Assembly: GCA_003151235.1 (NCBI GenBank)
Contig: PLWZ01000066.1
Span: 1-64,000 of the forward strand
Reading direction: 5' to 3'
Length of the DNA: 64,000 nt
Origin: Acidimicrobiaceae bacterium
GTDB taxonomy: Bacteria; Actinomycetota; Acidimicrobiia; Acidimicrobiales; RAAP-2
Translations under genes and position numbers: made by a program
Notes under the pieces: model-generated
The model's input: the letters and a program-made list of their open reading frames with translations, nothing else
What the model was told of the DNA's origin: nothing
The model's database searches: none
Shown: positions 7,963-16,471 of the stretch, one piece after another
Layout: each line of letters starts with the position of its first letter
Numbering within the stretch: the first letter of the stretch is position 1

Positions 7963-8964
7963 TCAGCCCCCTACTTGGACTCTCGGGGCCGTGCCGCCCG
8001 CCCGGGCTCGAGTTGGGAGGTCGGATTCCATGGGGTGATCGGTCATTGCCAGCAAGAACTGCGTCATTCCGACCACCAGCACGGTCGCGCCGAGCACATG
8101 CACCTCGACCAGTGCAGCCGGGAGATGGGTGAAGTACTGGGTGTAGCCGACGGCGGCTTGGAGCACCAAGACGCCGCACAGCACGCGCCCCGCACGACGG
8201 ACCCGCTCGGGTACCGCCATCGCGTGCAGCGCGACCACGAGTCCGAACGTGGCGCCGACCAAGAGCACCGCCAGGCTCGAATGGAGCTCGGCCATGTCGC
8301 GAAGCGCGACGGGGATGCGCCGGGCCGCCAGCTGCCCATCCGAGCTCCCGGCGTGTGGGCCTGCGCCGGTGGTGAACGACCCCGCGATCAGGACCAGCCC
8401 GAGCATCCCGGCCACGGCCTGCGCCCCGATGAGGATGCCTCGCGGGACGAGTGGCGTCCCCGACTCCTTCTCGTAACGGCGATTGCTCCGGTGGACGAGC
8501 ACGACCGCCGTGGCGACCAGCACCATCGACGCCACGAAGTGGAGCAGCACGACGTAAGGGTTGAGCTTCGTGTAGACGGCGAGCGCACCGATCGCCGCCT
8601 GGGCAAAGACGCCGGCCAAGAGCCCGACGGTCAGCCAGACGAGGTCGGAACGCAAAGGTCGTCGCCGTATCGCAGCCAGGAAGGTGACCGCGATGAGCAC
8701 GGTCAAGGCGACGGTGACCAGGCGGTTGGAGAACTCCACCAGCGGGTGGAAGGAGAGCTGTGGCGTGACCTGCCGCTGGTAGCACGAGGGCCAGTCGGGG
8801 CAGCCCAGGCCCGACCCGGTCAGGCGGACCGCCGCACCTGTGAGCACGATCAGGCAGATTGCGACGAGGGACGCGATGGCCAACCGACGAAAGGTAACCG
8901 GGGAGACGAACGGGATCCGTCCGGTCTTCGGCGGGTCACCCGATGACGAGGGCCCGACGCTCAC
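7963..8964 (-). CDS. ctaA: Heme A synthase (CtaA/COX15)
   Basis: Membrane enzyme that oxidises the C8 methyl of heme O to heme A for cytochrome aa3 oxidase. About eight hydrophobic segments are visible. The conserved extracytoplasmic loop GSGLGCPDWPSC has the paired cysteines, followed by HPLVEFSNRLV, and histidines lie in LLHFVASM, AELHSSLAV and VEVHVLGA. The GTG at 8964 gives a 333-residue protein; the open frame reaches 9045 but that extension is polar and runs almost to the divergent ctaB start. The pairing with ctaB supports the call. Confidence 0.92.
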   Translation of the reverse strand: MSVGPSSSGDPPKTGRIPFVSPVTFRRLAIASLVAICLIVLTGAAVRLTGSGLGCPDWPSCYQRQVTPQLSFHPLVEFSNRLVTVALTVLIAVTFLAAIRRRPLRSDLVWLTVGLLAGVFAQAAIGALAVYTKLNPYVVLLHFVASMVLVATAVVLVHRSNRRYEKESGTPLVPRGILIGAQAVAGMLGLVLIAGSFTTGAGPHAGSSDGQLAARRIPVALRDMAELHSSLAVLLVGATFGLVVALHAMAVPERVRRAGRVLCGVLVLQAAVGYTQYFTHLPAALVEVHVLGATVLVVGMTQFLLAMTDHPMESDLPTRARAGGTAPRVQVGG

Positions 8965-9047
8965 GGCGGCCAATCGTACCGGGGGAACCCCGCTGGTCCG
9001 AGCCCTGCTTGGTGGGGACCCCACCGGTCGCCGTAGGCTCGGCACCG

Positions 9048-9974
9048 ATGGTCTCCCACGCCCCGGCCGTTCGGGTCGCCGGTCCCCGGATCAGCCGCGT
9101 CGGTGCTTACGTGGCCCTGACCAAGCCGCGGATCATCGAGCTTCTGCTCGTCACGACCCTGCCCACGATGATCGTGGCCGAGCGCGGGTTGCCGCGGATC
9201 GGGCTGATCGTGGCCACCCTGATCGGTGGGACGCTCGCGGCCGGCGGCGCCAACGCGATCAACATGTACGTCGACCGGGACATCGACTCGGTCATGCATC
9301 GCACCCGGAATCGACCGTTGGTCACCGGCTCGGTGACACCGGCCGCGGCCCTGGCGTTCGCATGTGCGCTCGAAGTGGCCGCCTTCGCGGAGCTGTGGCG
9401 CTTCGTCAACCTGCTCTCGGCCCTCTTGGCACTCTCGGCGACCGCCTTCTACGTCGGCATCTACACGCTGTGGTTGAAGCGACGATCCTCACAGAACATC
9501 GTAATCGGGGGTGCCGCCGGCGCGGTGCCGGTCCTGGTCGGCTGGGCCGCGGTCACCGGTTCGTTGGCGTGGCCACCGGTGATCCTCTTTGCGGTGATCT
9601 TCTTGTGGACCCCTCCACACTTCTGGGCCCTCGCCATCCGCTACCGCGAGGACTACGAGGCGGCCAGCGTCCCCATGCTGCCGGTCGTGGCCACGCCGAC
9701 CCGGATCGCCCGAAACGTGTTCGGCTACACGGCCGCTTTGGTTGCGAGCACGATCGCGTTCGCGCCGGTCGCCCACATGGGTCTCACCTATGTGGTGGTT
9801 GCGGTCGTTGGTGGCGCCGCCTATCTCGCCATGGCGGGGCGGTTGTGGATCCTGGCCCATCGTTCGTCCACCATCGAGGGCGAGGCGATGCGTCTGTTCG
9901 GTTACTCGATCACGTATCTGACGGTGCTGTTCGCAGCGATGGCCGTCGACGTGTTCGTGCGGCGCATCCACTGA
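9048..9974 (+). CDS. ctaB: Protoheme IX farnesyltransferase (heme O synthase)
   Basis: UbiA-family prenyltransferase that adds a farnesyl group to heme B, the step before CtaA. It shows the first aspartate motif NMYVDRDIDSVMHRTRNRP (near residue 70), the second YREDYEAASVPMLPVV, and WTPPHFWALAI between. About nine membrane helices. The ATG at 9048 gives 308 residues; upstream codons in the open frame look non-coding and overlap the ctaA promoter side. It is followed four bases later by a thioredoxin gene. Confidence 0.93.
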   Translation: MVSHAPAVRVAGPRISRVGAYVALTKPRIIELLLVTTLPTMIVAERGLPRIGLIVATLIGGTLAAGGANAINMYVDRDIDSVMHRTRNRPLVTGSVTPAAALAFACALEVAAFAELWRFVNLLSALLALSATAFYVGIYTLWLKRRSSQNIVIGGAAGAVPVLVGWAAVTGSLAWPPVILFAVIFLWTPPHFWALAIRYREDYEAASVPMLPVVATPTRIARNVFGYTAALVASTIAFAPVAHMGLTYVVVAVVGGAAYLAMAGRLWILAHRSSTIEGEAMRLFGYSITYLTVLFAAMAVDVFVRRIH

Positions 9975-9978
9975 GCCT

Positions 9979-10557
9979 GTGAGCGAGGCGCAGCCTGCGC
10001 CAACCGGCCCTGCCGCGCCGCAGCGGCCCCGCATCACCTTTCTCGTGGTCGGGGTCGTCCTCGCCGCGGTACTCGGGGTGGGCCTGTTCACCACGCTCGG
10101 CAGCCCGAAGGACGGGGTGCCCGCAGTCGGGTCTGCGGCGCCGTCGTTCTCCCTTGCTCGGCTGGCCGGAAAGGGAGCCACCGTCGGGACACCCGCAGAT
10201 GGCGGTGGCGCCGGCAAGCCCGTCGTCCTGGTCTTCTTCGCGAGCTGGTGCCCGCCGTGCCGGTCCGAGATGCCGGCACTGGCGGCCGCCTATCGGGCCC
10301 AGTCCGGTGCGAGACGGGTGGCCGTCATCGGCGTCGACGGCATGGATCCCACCGGGAAGGCGTTGGCTTTCGTGCACGCGAGCGGTGTCACGTTCCCCGT
10401 CGCCGCGGACCCGGATTTCCAGGTAACCGAGGGGCTCTATTTCTTCACCGGGGACCCCGATGCGGTGTTCATCAACGGGAACGGGACCATCGTCCACATC
10501 GCGCGTGGTCCCATCACGCGGTCGCAGTTGTTGGAGTGGGAGCGCCGACTCAGTTGA
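9979..10557 (+). CDS. TlpA/ResA-like membrane-anchored thioredoxin
   Basis: A 192-residue protein: Pro-rich start, one membrane anchor (residues 19-37), then a thioredoxin fold with the active site ASWCPPCRSEMPAL and the cis-Pro region DAVFINGNGTIV. Such proteins reduce extracytoplasmic disulfides, for example in apocytochrome c or cytochrome oxidase copper sites. The position four bases after ctaB, with a GTG start, suggests a role in oxidase assembly. It meets the ABC-2 permease gene tail to tail. Confidence 0.9.
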   Translation: MSEAQPAPTGPAAPQRPRITFLVVGVVLAAVLGVGLFTTLGSPKDGVPAVGSAAPSFSLARLAGKGATVGTPADGGGAGKPVVLVFFASWCPPCRSEMPALAAAYRAQSGARRVAVIGVDGMDPTGKALAFVHASGVTFPVAADPDFQVTEGLYFFTGDPDAVFINGNGTIVHIARGPITRSQLLEWERRLS

Positions 10558-10570
10558 GTCGCCCGCCGGT

Positions 10571-11302
10571 CTACTCCCAGCGGAAGGTCAGCGAGGCCAG
10601 CACCGGGGTGGCCACGGCCCAGACGGCGAGGACCACCCAGGACTCCGTCGGAATGGCGCTCCCTCCTCCGAGCGTCGCGTGGAGTCCCCCGGACAGAGCG
10701 GCCGCCGGCAGGCCGCGTGCGAACGCCGCCAGCGCGCCGGGGAGCTTCGCGACCGGGACCAACATCCCGCCCAGCAACAGGAGGATCAGGTACAGGCCGT
10801 TGGCGGCGGCCAGGTTGACCTCGGCTCGCAGGATGCCGGCGAGCAGCACGCCGAGTCCGCCGAAGGCGATCGTGGCCAGGAGTGCGAGCAGCACCGCCTC
10901 GGCCACCGCGCCCGCATGTCCCGCCGGCCGCCAACCGAGACCGAGTCCGACCGGGATGAGGACCGCCGCCTGGACGAGCTCGACGAGGACGACCGTGGCG
11001 ATCTTCGCCGCGACCAGCCGATCGCGGCGCAAGGGGGTCGATCCCAGGCGCTTGAGCACGCCATAGCCACGCTCGAAACCCGTGGCGATCCCGAGCGACA
11101 CCATGGCCGTCGACATCACGGCGAGGGCCAGGACCCCGGGGACGACGAAGGCGACGGCCGACTCGTGCCCCGTCGGGAGCACATGGACCTCCGAGAAGAA
11201 GACCACGAACACGACCGGTATGCCGACGGTGAGGAGGAGCGTCTCGCCACGACGCAGGGTCATCCAGGTCTCGGCCCGCACCTGGGCGAGAAGAGGCCTC
11301 AA
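10571..11302 (-). CDS. ABC-2 type transporter permease
   Basis: A 243-residue integral membrane protein with about six helices, starting MRPLLAQVRAETWMTLRRGETLLLTVGIPVVF. It has the mid-protein motif GFERGYGVLKRLGSTPLRRDRLVAAK of ABC-2 exporter subunits. It overlaps the ATPase gene by four bases, so the two form one exporter. In mycobacteria an ABC pair of this kind lies near ctaA/ctaB; the substrate is not known. Confidence 0.9.
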   Translation of the reverse strand: MRPLLAQVRAETWMTLRRGETLLLTVGIPVVFVVFFSEVHVLPTGHESAVAFVVPGVLALAVMSTAMVSLGIATGFERGYGVLKRLGSTPLRRDRLVAAKIATVVLVELVQAAVLIPVGLGLGWRPAGHAGAVAEAVLLALLATIAFGGLGVLLAGILRAEVNLAAANGLYLILLLLGGMLVPVAKLPGALAAFARGLPAAALSGGLHATLGGGSAIPTESWVVLAVWAVATPVLASLTFRWE

Positions 11303-12261
11303 CGCGTCTTCCGAGTCCGTCGTCGAACCGGGACCGGATCACCGTCGTGCGGCCGGTCATGGTCCGACCCGACCAGAGCCAGGTAGGTCTCCTCGAGCGA
11401 GGCGGTCGTGCGCAGTTCGACCAATGCGGCGTCGTGGTCGGCGAGCCAGGTCGCGAGGTCAGCGGTCAAGCGCGGGCTCGGCTGGGCGTCGAGCGTGTAG
11501 GTGCCGTTGCCGTCCTCGACCACCCCCGCCCCGAGCGCGGCGGCGATGGCGGCTGTGTCGAGCCCTGCTCTGGAGGTGAACCGCACGGACGGACGGTCGC
11601 CCCCGGCCACGGCCAGCTGCGCCGGGGTCCCGTGGGCCAGGACTCGCCCTGTGCCGACAACCACCATCCGGTCGGCCAGTCTCTCGGCCTCGGTGAGCTC
11701 GTGGGTAGTCATGAGCACGCAGGTCCCCCGCTCCCGGAGGCCCGAGATGATGGCCCGCAAGCCGATGCGGCCCTCGGGATCCACCCCTGCCGTCGGCTCG
11801 TCCAAGAACACGACCTCGGGCCGACCGACCAGGGCAAGGGCCAATGAGACCCGTTGCTGCTCCCCACCCGAGAGGTGGCGCCAGGGGGTGCTCTCGACCT
11901 CCCGCAGCCCGACCAGCTCCAAGAGCGCGTCGGTCGGTTCGGGGTCGCGGTAGTAGCCGCGAAAGAGCTCGACCGCCCGCCTCGGGGACAGCATCGGGTA
12001 CACCCCGCCGCTCTGGAGCATGACCCCGATCCGAGAGACGAGTGCGCGGTGCTCGGCCCTCGGGTCGAGACCGAGGACTCGGACGCTTCCAGAGTCGGGG
12101 GTGCGGTATCCCTCCAGCGTCTCGATGGTCGTGGTCTTGCCGGCGCCGTTCGGGCCGAGGACGGCGACCACCTCTCCGGCATCGGCTTGGAGGGAGATGC
12201 CGTCGACCGCCGCCGTCGCGCCGTAGCGGAGGACGAGGTCGGAGCACTCGACGGCCGGCAT
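11299..12261 (-). CDS. ABC transporter ATP-binding protein (ABC-2 exporter type)
   Basis: A 320-residue ATPase: Walker A GPNGAGKTTTIE near residue 37, Q-loop VMLQSGG, signature LSGGEQQRVSLALAL, Walker B VVFLDEPTAGVD, switch His in MTTHELTEAE. The C-terminal 100 residues form the extra beta domain common in drug- and lipid-type ABC-2 exporters. It is the partner of the 10571-11302 permease and divergent from serS. Confidence 0.92.
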   Translation of the reverse strand: MPAVECSDLVLRYGATAAVDGISLQADAGEVVAVLGPNGAGKTTTIETLEGYRTPDSGSVRVLGLDPRAEHRALVSRIGVMLQSGGVYPMLSPRRAVELFRGYYRDPEPTDALLELVGLREVESTPWRHLSGGEQQRVSLALALVGRPEVVFLDEPTAGVDPEGRIGLRAIISGLRERGTCVLMTTHELTEAERLADRMVVVGTGRVLAHGTPAQLAVAGGDRPSVRFTSRAGLDTAAIAAALGAGVVEDGNGTYTLDAQPSPRLTADLATWLADHDAALVELRTTASLEETYLALVGSDHDRPHDGDPVPVRRRTRKTR

Positions 12262-12324
12262 GACGGATGCACGCTACCGGGACCGGGTCCGGCCTCTCGT
12301 GCGGCGCAGATAGCGTTGCCGGTC

Positions 12325-13629
12325 ATGATCGACGTCCGGCTCATCCGGGAGGATCGGCCCGCGGTCGCGGCGGCGCTCGGTCGGCGGGGGGTTGAACCCG
12401 CCGAGGTCGATCGGGTGGCCGAGCTCGACGAGACGTCCCGGCACCTGCTCCAGGCCCGGGAGGCACTACGGGTCCAGGTGAAGGAGTTGTCTCGTCAGGT
12501 CGGAGAGGCTCGGCGATCGGGCGATCAGCCGGCCGCCGAGTCATTGTCGGCGGAGAGCCGTGCCTTTGGGGAGCGGGAGCGAGAGGCGGCCGGACAGGCC
12601 GAGGCTGCCCAGGCATCGCTTCGCCACGCCCTCCTGCTCCTGCCCAACCTCCCGTCGGACGAGGCCCCCGACGGCGCTGGAACGGAGGACAACGTCGAGA
12701 TCCGGCGGTGGTGGCCCGGCATCGACGAGGGGACGGAGGCACCCGAGTTCGCAGATCACCAGCGGGTGCCGCACTGGGAGATCGGCGAACAGCTCGGGAT
12801 CCTCGACCTAGAGCGCGGCGCCAAGCTCTCGGGATCCATGTTCCCGTTGTTCCGCCAGATGGGGGCGCGGCTGTTGCGAGCCCTCACGGCCTTCGCCCTG
12901 GCGCACCACGTGGACGCCTACGAGGAGATCCGGCCGCCTTCGCTCGTGTTGACCGAGACCATGATCGCAACCGGCCACCTGCCGAGATTCGGCGACGAGG
13001 GCTACCACATCGAGCGCGACGACCTGTGGGCGATCCCGACCGCGGAGGTCCCCCTCACCTCCCTGTATCGCGGCGAGATCATCGACGAGGCGTCACTGCC
13101 GATGCGATTCTGCGCGGTGACCCCATGCTTTCGCCGCGAGGCCGGAGCGGCCGGCCGCGACACGCGCGGGCTGCTGCGAATCCACGAGTTCGACAAGGTC
13201 GAGCTGATGGCCTACGCGACCGAGGCGCAGGCCGCATCCGTCCATGCCGACATCACGGCCCGGGCGGAGGGGTTGCTCCAAGAGCTCGGTCTCATGTACC
13301 GGGTGCTCGACCTGTGCACCGGGGATCTCGCCGGACCCTCCGCGCGCACGCTCGACCTCGAGGTGTTCATGCCCGGTGAGGACCGGTTCTGGGAGGTGTC
13401 GTCGGTCAGTTGGTACCGCGACTATCAGGCCCGGCGGGCCAACGTCCGCTACCGACCGTCCTCGGGGGGCCAACCGGTGCTCGTGCACACGCTCAACGGC
13501 TCCGCGCTCGCGTGGTCGCGGGTCTGGCCCGCCCTGGTCGAGACCGGGCGTCAGCCCGACGGTTCTGTGCGCCTGCCCGACTGTCTCGCCCCATACCTGG
13601 GCGGCGAGACGGTGATACGACCTAGCTGA
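12325..13629 (+). CDS. serS: Seryl-tRNA synthetase
   Basis: A 434-residue class II synthetase that charges tRNA-Ser in the cytosol. The N-terminal coiled-coil arm (residues 25-105) is rich in Ala, Glu and Arg. Motif 2 is CFRREAGAAGRDTRGLLRIHEFDKVEL; motif 3 is HTLNGSALAWSRVWPALVE. The serine-site stretch reads EVSSVSWYRDYQARRANVRYR, where common SerRS have an SSCSN-type sequence, so it diverges there. The ATG fits the start of the arm; the longer open frame upstream overlaps the ABC ATPase and is a shadow. Confidence 0.93.
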   Translation: MIDVRLIREDRPAVAAALGRRGVEPAEVDRVAELDETSRHLLQAREALRVQVKELSRQVGEARRSGDQPAAESLSAESRAFGEREREAAGQAEAAQASLRHALLLLPNLPSDEAPDGAGTEDNVEIRRWWPGIDEGTEAPEFADHQRVPHWEIGEQLGILDLERGAKLSGSMFPLFRQMGARLLRALTAFALAHHVDAYEEIRPPSLVLTETMIATGHLPRFGDEGYHIERDDLWAIPTAEVPLTSLYRGEIIDEASLPMRFCAVTPCFRREAGAAGRDTRGLLRIHEFDKVELMAYATEAQAASVHADITARAEGLLQELGLMYRVLDLCTGDLAGPSARTLDLEVFMPGEDRFWEVSSVSWYRDYQARRANVRYRPSSGGQPVLVHTLNGSALAWSRVWPALVETGRQPDGSVRLPDCLAPYLGGETVIRPS

Positions 13630-13636
13630 GCGCCCC

Positions 13637-14386
13637 TCAGCGCTTCGGGTCGGCGAACCGGTATCCCACGCCGCGGACGGTCGTGATCAGCGTCGGTTGC
13701 CCGGGGTCGAGCTCGATCTGGGAGCGAAGCCGCTTGATGTGCACATCGAGCGTCTTCGTGTCCCCGATGTAGTCGCTCCCCCAGACGCGGTCGATCAGGA
13801 CGTCCCGGGTGAGAACCCGGCCGGCATTCTCGACGAGCAGGCACAGCAGGTCGAACTCCTTGCGGCGGAGCCGGACCTCGGCATCCCGCACGAAGACCCG
13901 ACGTTGCACCGCGTCGACCGTGACCTCGCCGGAGGTGATCTGGCCGTCGTCGGTCCGCTCCACCCCCTCGTCGTCGTGCATCTGCTGATGCGGCGAGCGT
14001 CTCGACACGGCGTGGATGCGGGCCACGAGCTCGCGCATGCGGAACGGCTTGGTGACGTAGTCGTCTGCGCCGACCTCGAGCGCGACGACCGTGTCGATCT
14101 CGGTGCCCTTTGCGGTGACCATGATGATCGGGATTCCCGATGTCGCCCGGATGGAACGGCACACATCGAGGCCCGACACGCCGCCCGGCAGCATCTGGTC
14201 CAGCAGGACCACGTCCGGATCGACCTCCTCGAACTGGCGGAGGGCCGAGTTCCCGTCGCGGGCCACATGCACGATGAATCCCTCGTGACCCAGTCCGACC
14301 ACGAGGGCGTCGACGAAGGACTCCTCGTCCTCGGCGATCAACACACTGATCGAATGGTCCCCACCGGGACGGGTGCGACGAGCCAT
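13637..14386 (-). CDS. OmpR/PhoB-family response regulator, RegX3-like
   Basis: A 249-residue regulator. The receiver domain has its acidic pocket at Glu19-Asp20, the phospho-acceptor Asp63 in VVLLDQMLPG, and the conserved Lys in DDYVTKPF. A winged-helix output domain ends TLITTVRGVGYRFADPKR. Its 19-codon upstream extension is excluded because the ATG at 14386 lies directly after the kinase stop. It pairs with the kinase at 14388; in relatives SenX3-RegX3 controls phosphate starvation genes, and a pst operon with a PHO-box-like promoter is in this window. Confidence 0.9.
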   Translation of the reverse strand: MARRTRPGGDHSISVLIAEDEESFVDALVVGLGHEGFIVHVARDGNSALRQFEEVDPDVVLLDQMLPGGVSGLDVCRSIRATSGIPIIMVTAKGTEIDTVVALEVGADDYVTKPFRMRELVARIHAVSRRSPHQQMHDDEGVERTDDGQITSGEVTVDAVQRRVFVRDAEVRLRRKEFDLLCLLVENAGRVLTRDVLIDRVWGSDYIGDTKTLDVHIKRLRSQIELDPGQPTLITTVRGVGYRFADPKR

Positions 14387-14387
14387 G

Positions 14388-15908
14388 TCAGCCCACCCGT
14401 TCCTGCTGCAACGGCAGCACCAACGTGAACGTCGAGCCCTCACCCTCGCGGGATTCGACGATCACGCGGCCTTGGTGGTTGTTGGCCACGTGGCGCACGA
14501 TGGACAGGCCGAGACCCGTGCCGCCCGTGTTGCGGCTCCGACCGTGGTCGACCCGGTAGAAGCGCTCGAAGATCCGCTCGCGGTCGCGGTTCGGGATCCC
14601 GAGGCCGTGGTCGGCCACCGAGATCCTCACCGTCTCCCGCTCGTTGTCGGCCCGGCCGTCGTCGCCGAGGGTCGGGTCGAGCATGCCGGGCAGCCTGATC
14701 GCGCCGGCGACGAAGGCCGGTTGCCCAGATGTCAGGCCGGCGTCGGCGCCCGAGGGGATTCCGGGGATACTCGTCGAGGCCTGCTGTTGAGCCAAGGCAC
14801 CCACGACCGGGCCGTTGTTGACGGCCGTCGCGGCGTCATCGGCCATCTCGGAGGGGTCGGCACCCCCGATCGCCTCCCGGCAGATCGTCCCGCTGACCGT
14901 GACGGTGCTGTTCTCGTATGAGTAGGTGACGGCGTTCTCGAGCAGCGCGTGGAGGGCCGAGACCAGCTGGCGCCGATCGCCGATGACGGCAACCGGCGGT
15001 GACGGCTCGTATAGGACGATCGCGATGCCGCGCTGTTCGGCCGCCGCGCGCACTCGCTCGACAGCCTCGGCCATCACCAGGTTCACCAGGACCGGCTCGC
15101 GGGGCGGGGCGGCCTCGGCCTCGATGCGGCTCAGGTCGAGGAGGTCGTCGATGATCCGGCTCACCCGAAAGGCCTCTGTGTGGATCCGGTTGGCCAAACG
15201 CTTGGCCACGTCGGCGTCGGGTTCGACGACCAGGGTTTCGGCCAACAACCCGAGCGCTCCCATCGGGGTCTTCAACTCGTGGCTGACGTTGGCCACGAAG
15301 TCGCGGCGCACCATCTCGAGCCGCCGCCGCTCCGAGATGTCCTCGATCGTGGCGATGACCCCGAGCGACCGGCGCCCGTCGTCGATCAGGAGGGCCCGCA
15401 CGCTCAATGTCCGCGGCGGGGGACCGTAGAGGTCGAGCGTCCGCTCAGCCGTCCCCTGGTGCCACGCTTCTTCTAGGAGCTCGGTCACCGCCTGCGCGGC
15501 GAGTGCGTCGCCGAGCCGGCTCGTCATGAGCGCGTTTGCCGGTGCGTTCTGGTACACGACCTTGCCCGTGTCGTCGCACAGCACCACACCTTGGGGTAGC
15601 GCGTCGATTGCCCTGCGGAGGCGGATGGCATCGGCGCTCGCCTCGGCGACGGCTTCGGACGCCGCCCCGGTGACCTGCTCCAGATAGGCCAGGGCGTTCT
15701 CGAGGCCGCTCTCCTCCGCGGGCGGGTGGAGACCAAGGCGGGAACCGAGGGCGGTCAACCTCTGGGTGAGGGCCTGGCGTCCCGAGCGCCGGCCGAACAT
15801 CACCGAGAACATGACCGCGACCACCAGGATCACCCCGGCCAGGGCGTACGCGATGGGAGGCGCCAACCCGGCGATTCGGTCGGCGGCCACCACCTCAACC
15901 ACGATCAC
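14388..15908 (-). CDS. Sensor histidine kinase, SenX3-like, with an ATPase-domain insertion
   Basis: A 506-residue kinase with one N-terminal membrane helix (about residues 15-38), a PAS-like domain (RAIDALPQGVVLCDDTGKVVYQN) and a dimerisation helix with the phospho-His in NVSHELKTPMGALG near 210. The catalytic domain has an N box LLENAVTYSYE, G1 DHGLGIP, F box FERFYR and G2 GGTGLGLSIV. Between N box and G1 there is an extra stretch of roughly 65 residues, rich in Ala, Gly and Pro, that ordinary SenX3 proteins lack, making this one about 100 residues longer. It is upstream of, and cotranscribed with, the regulator. Confidence 0.9.
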   Translation of the reverse strand: MIVVEVVAADRIAGLAPPIAYALAGVILVVAVMFSVMFGRRSGRQALTQRLTALGSRLGLHPPAEESGLENALAYLEQVTGAASEAVAEASADAIRLRRAIDALPQGVVLCDDTGKVVYQNAPANALMTSRLGDALAAQAVTELLEEAWHQGTAERTLDLYGPPPRTLSVRALLIDDGRRSLGVIATIEDISERRRLEMVRRDFVANVSHELKTPMGALGLLAETLVVEPDADVAKRLANRIHTEAFRVSRIIDDLLDLSRIEAEAAPPREPVLVNLVMAEAVERVRAAAEQRGIAIVLYEPSPPVAVIGDRRQLVSALHALLENAVTYSYENSTVTVSGTICREAIGGADPSEMADDAATAVNNGPVVGALAQQQASTSIPGIPSGADAGLTSGQPAFVAGAIRLPGMLDPTLGDDGRADNERETVRISVADHGLGIPNRDRERIFERFYRVDHGRSRNTGGTGLGLSIVRHVANNHQGRVIVESREGEGSTFTLVLPLQQERVG

Positions 15909-16152
15909 GCCCCCAGCATGACAGGGCCCGGCGCAGGCCGCGACCGATGCGTGAACACCCCGATCGAGGCCTTTTGGACCCGACCCTCACGGTCGAACGG
16001 CGTGTCTTCGCGCGCGCGGTCGCCGACCGTTCGTCCTTGGAAAGCCCGTCGGGAGGGAGGCCCATTGAACAGCCAAGGATCGGCTCCAACCGAAGGAACC
16101 GGAGCGGGAGCCATGCGGATGCCGAGAGAGACACCGAGGGAGAGAGCGAGCC

Positions 16153-16449
16153 ATGTCCTGGACAATCATGCTGGCAACGGTCACGCTGAATCCGGATCCC
16201 GGCCAGCTGCCCGGCGGTGGCACCCTTCAGCAGCTGGCCAATGGCATCGGTGGCTGGGCGTTGATCTTGGCACTGGTCGGCCTGGTCATCGGCGCCGCTG
16301 CGTGGGCGCTTGGCGCTCACTCGCAGAACTATCACCAGTCCTTCGCGGGCCGACGGGCCGTGCTGGTGGCCGGGCTCGCGGCCCTGCTTATCGGGGCCGC
16401 ACCCACGCTCATCAACTTCTTCTTCGGCGCCGGCGCGGGATTGCACTGA
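16153..16449 (+). CDS. Small two-helix membrane protein of the type IV secretion-like cluster
   Basis: A 98-residue protein with hydrophobic segments near residues 36-57 and 71-93, separated by a short basic loop (HSQNYHQSFAGRRA). A GAGAG purine run precedes the ATG. Size and shape match the VirB2/TrbC-like or DUF6112-like proteins at the head of actinobacterial conjugation clusters, and it precedes a TrbL-like gene by 22 bases. It could be the pilin-like subunit; sequence alone does not prove that. The 244 bases upstream, divergent to senX3, should hold the operon promoter. Confidence 0.65.
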   Translation: MSWTIMLATVTLNPDPGQLPGGGTLQQLANGIGGWALILALVGLVIGAAAWALGAHSQNYHQSFAGRRAVLVAGLAALLIGAAPTLINFFFGAGAGLH

Positions 16450-16471
16450 CCGGCACCGGGCCGGGGGAAGC

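Noticed and set aside
8064-8946. Several frames on both strands inside ctaA
   Set aside because: All are shadows of the membrane enzyme, which has the conserved cysteine loop and histidines.
11854-12324. 157-codon N-terminal extension of SerRS
   Set aside because: It is the antisense of the ABC ATPase and lacks SerRS features; the coiled-coil arm begins at 12325.
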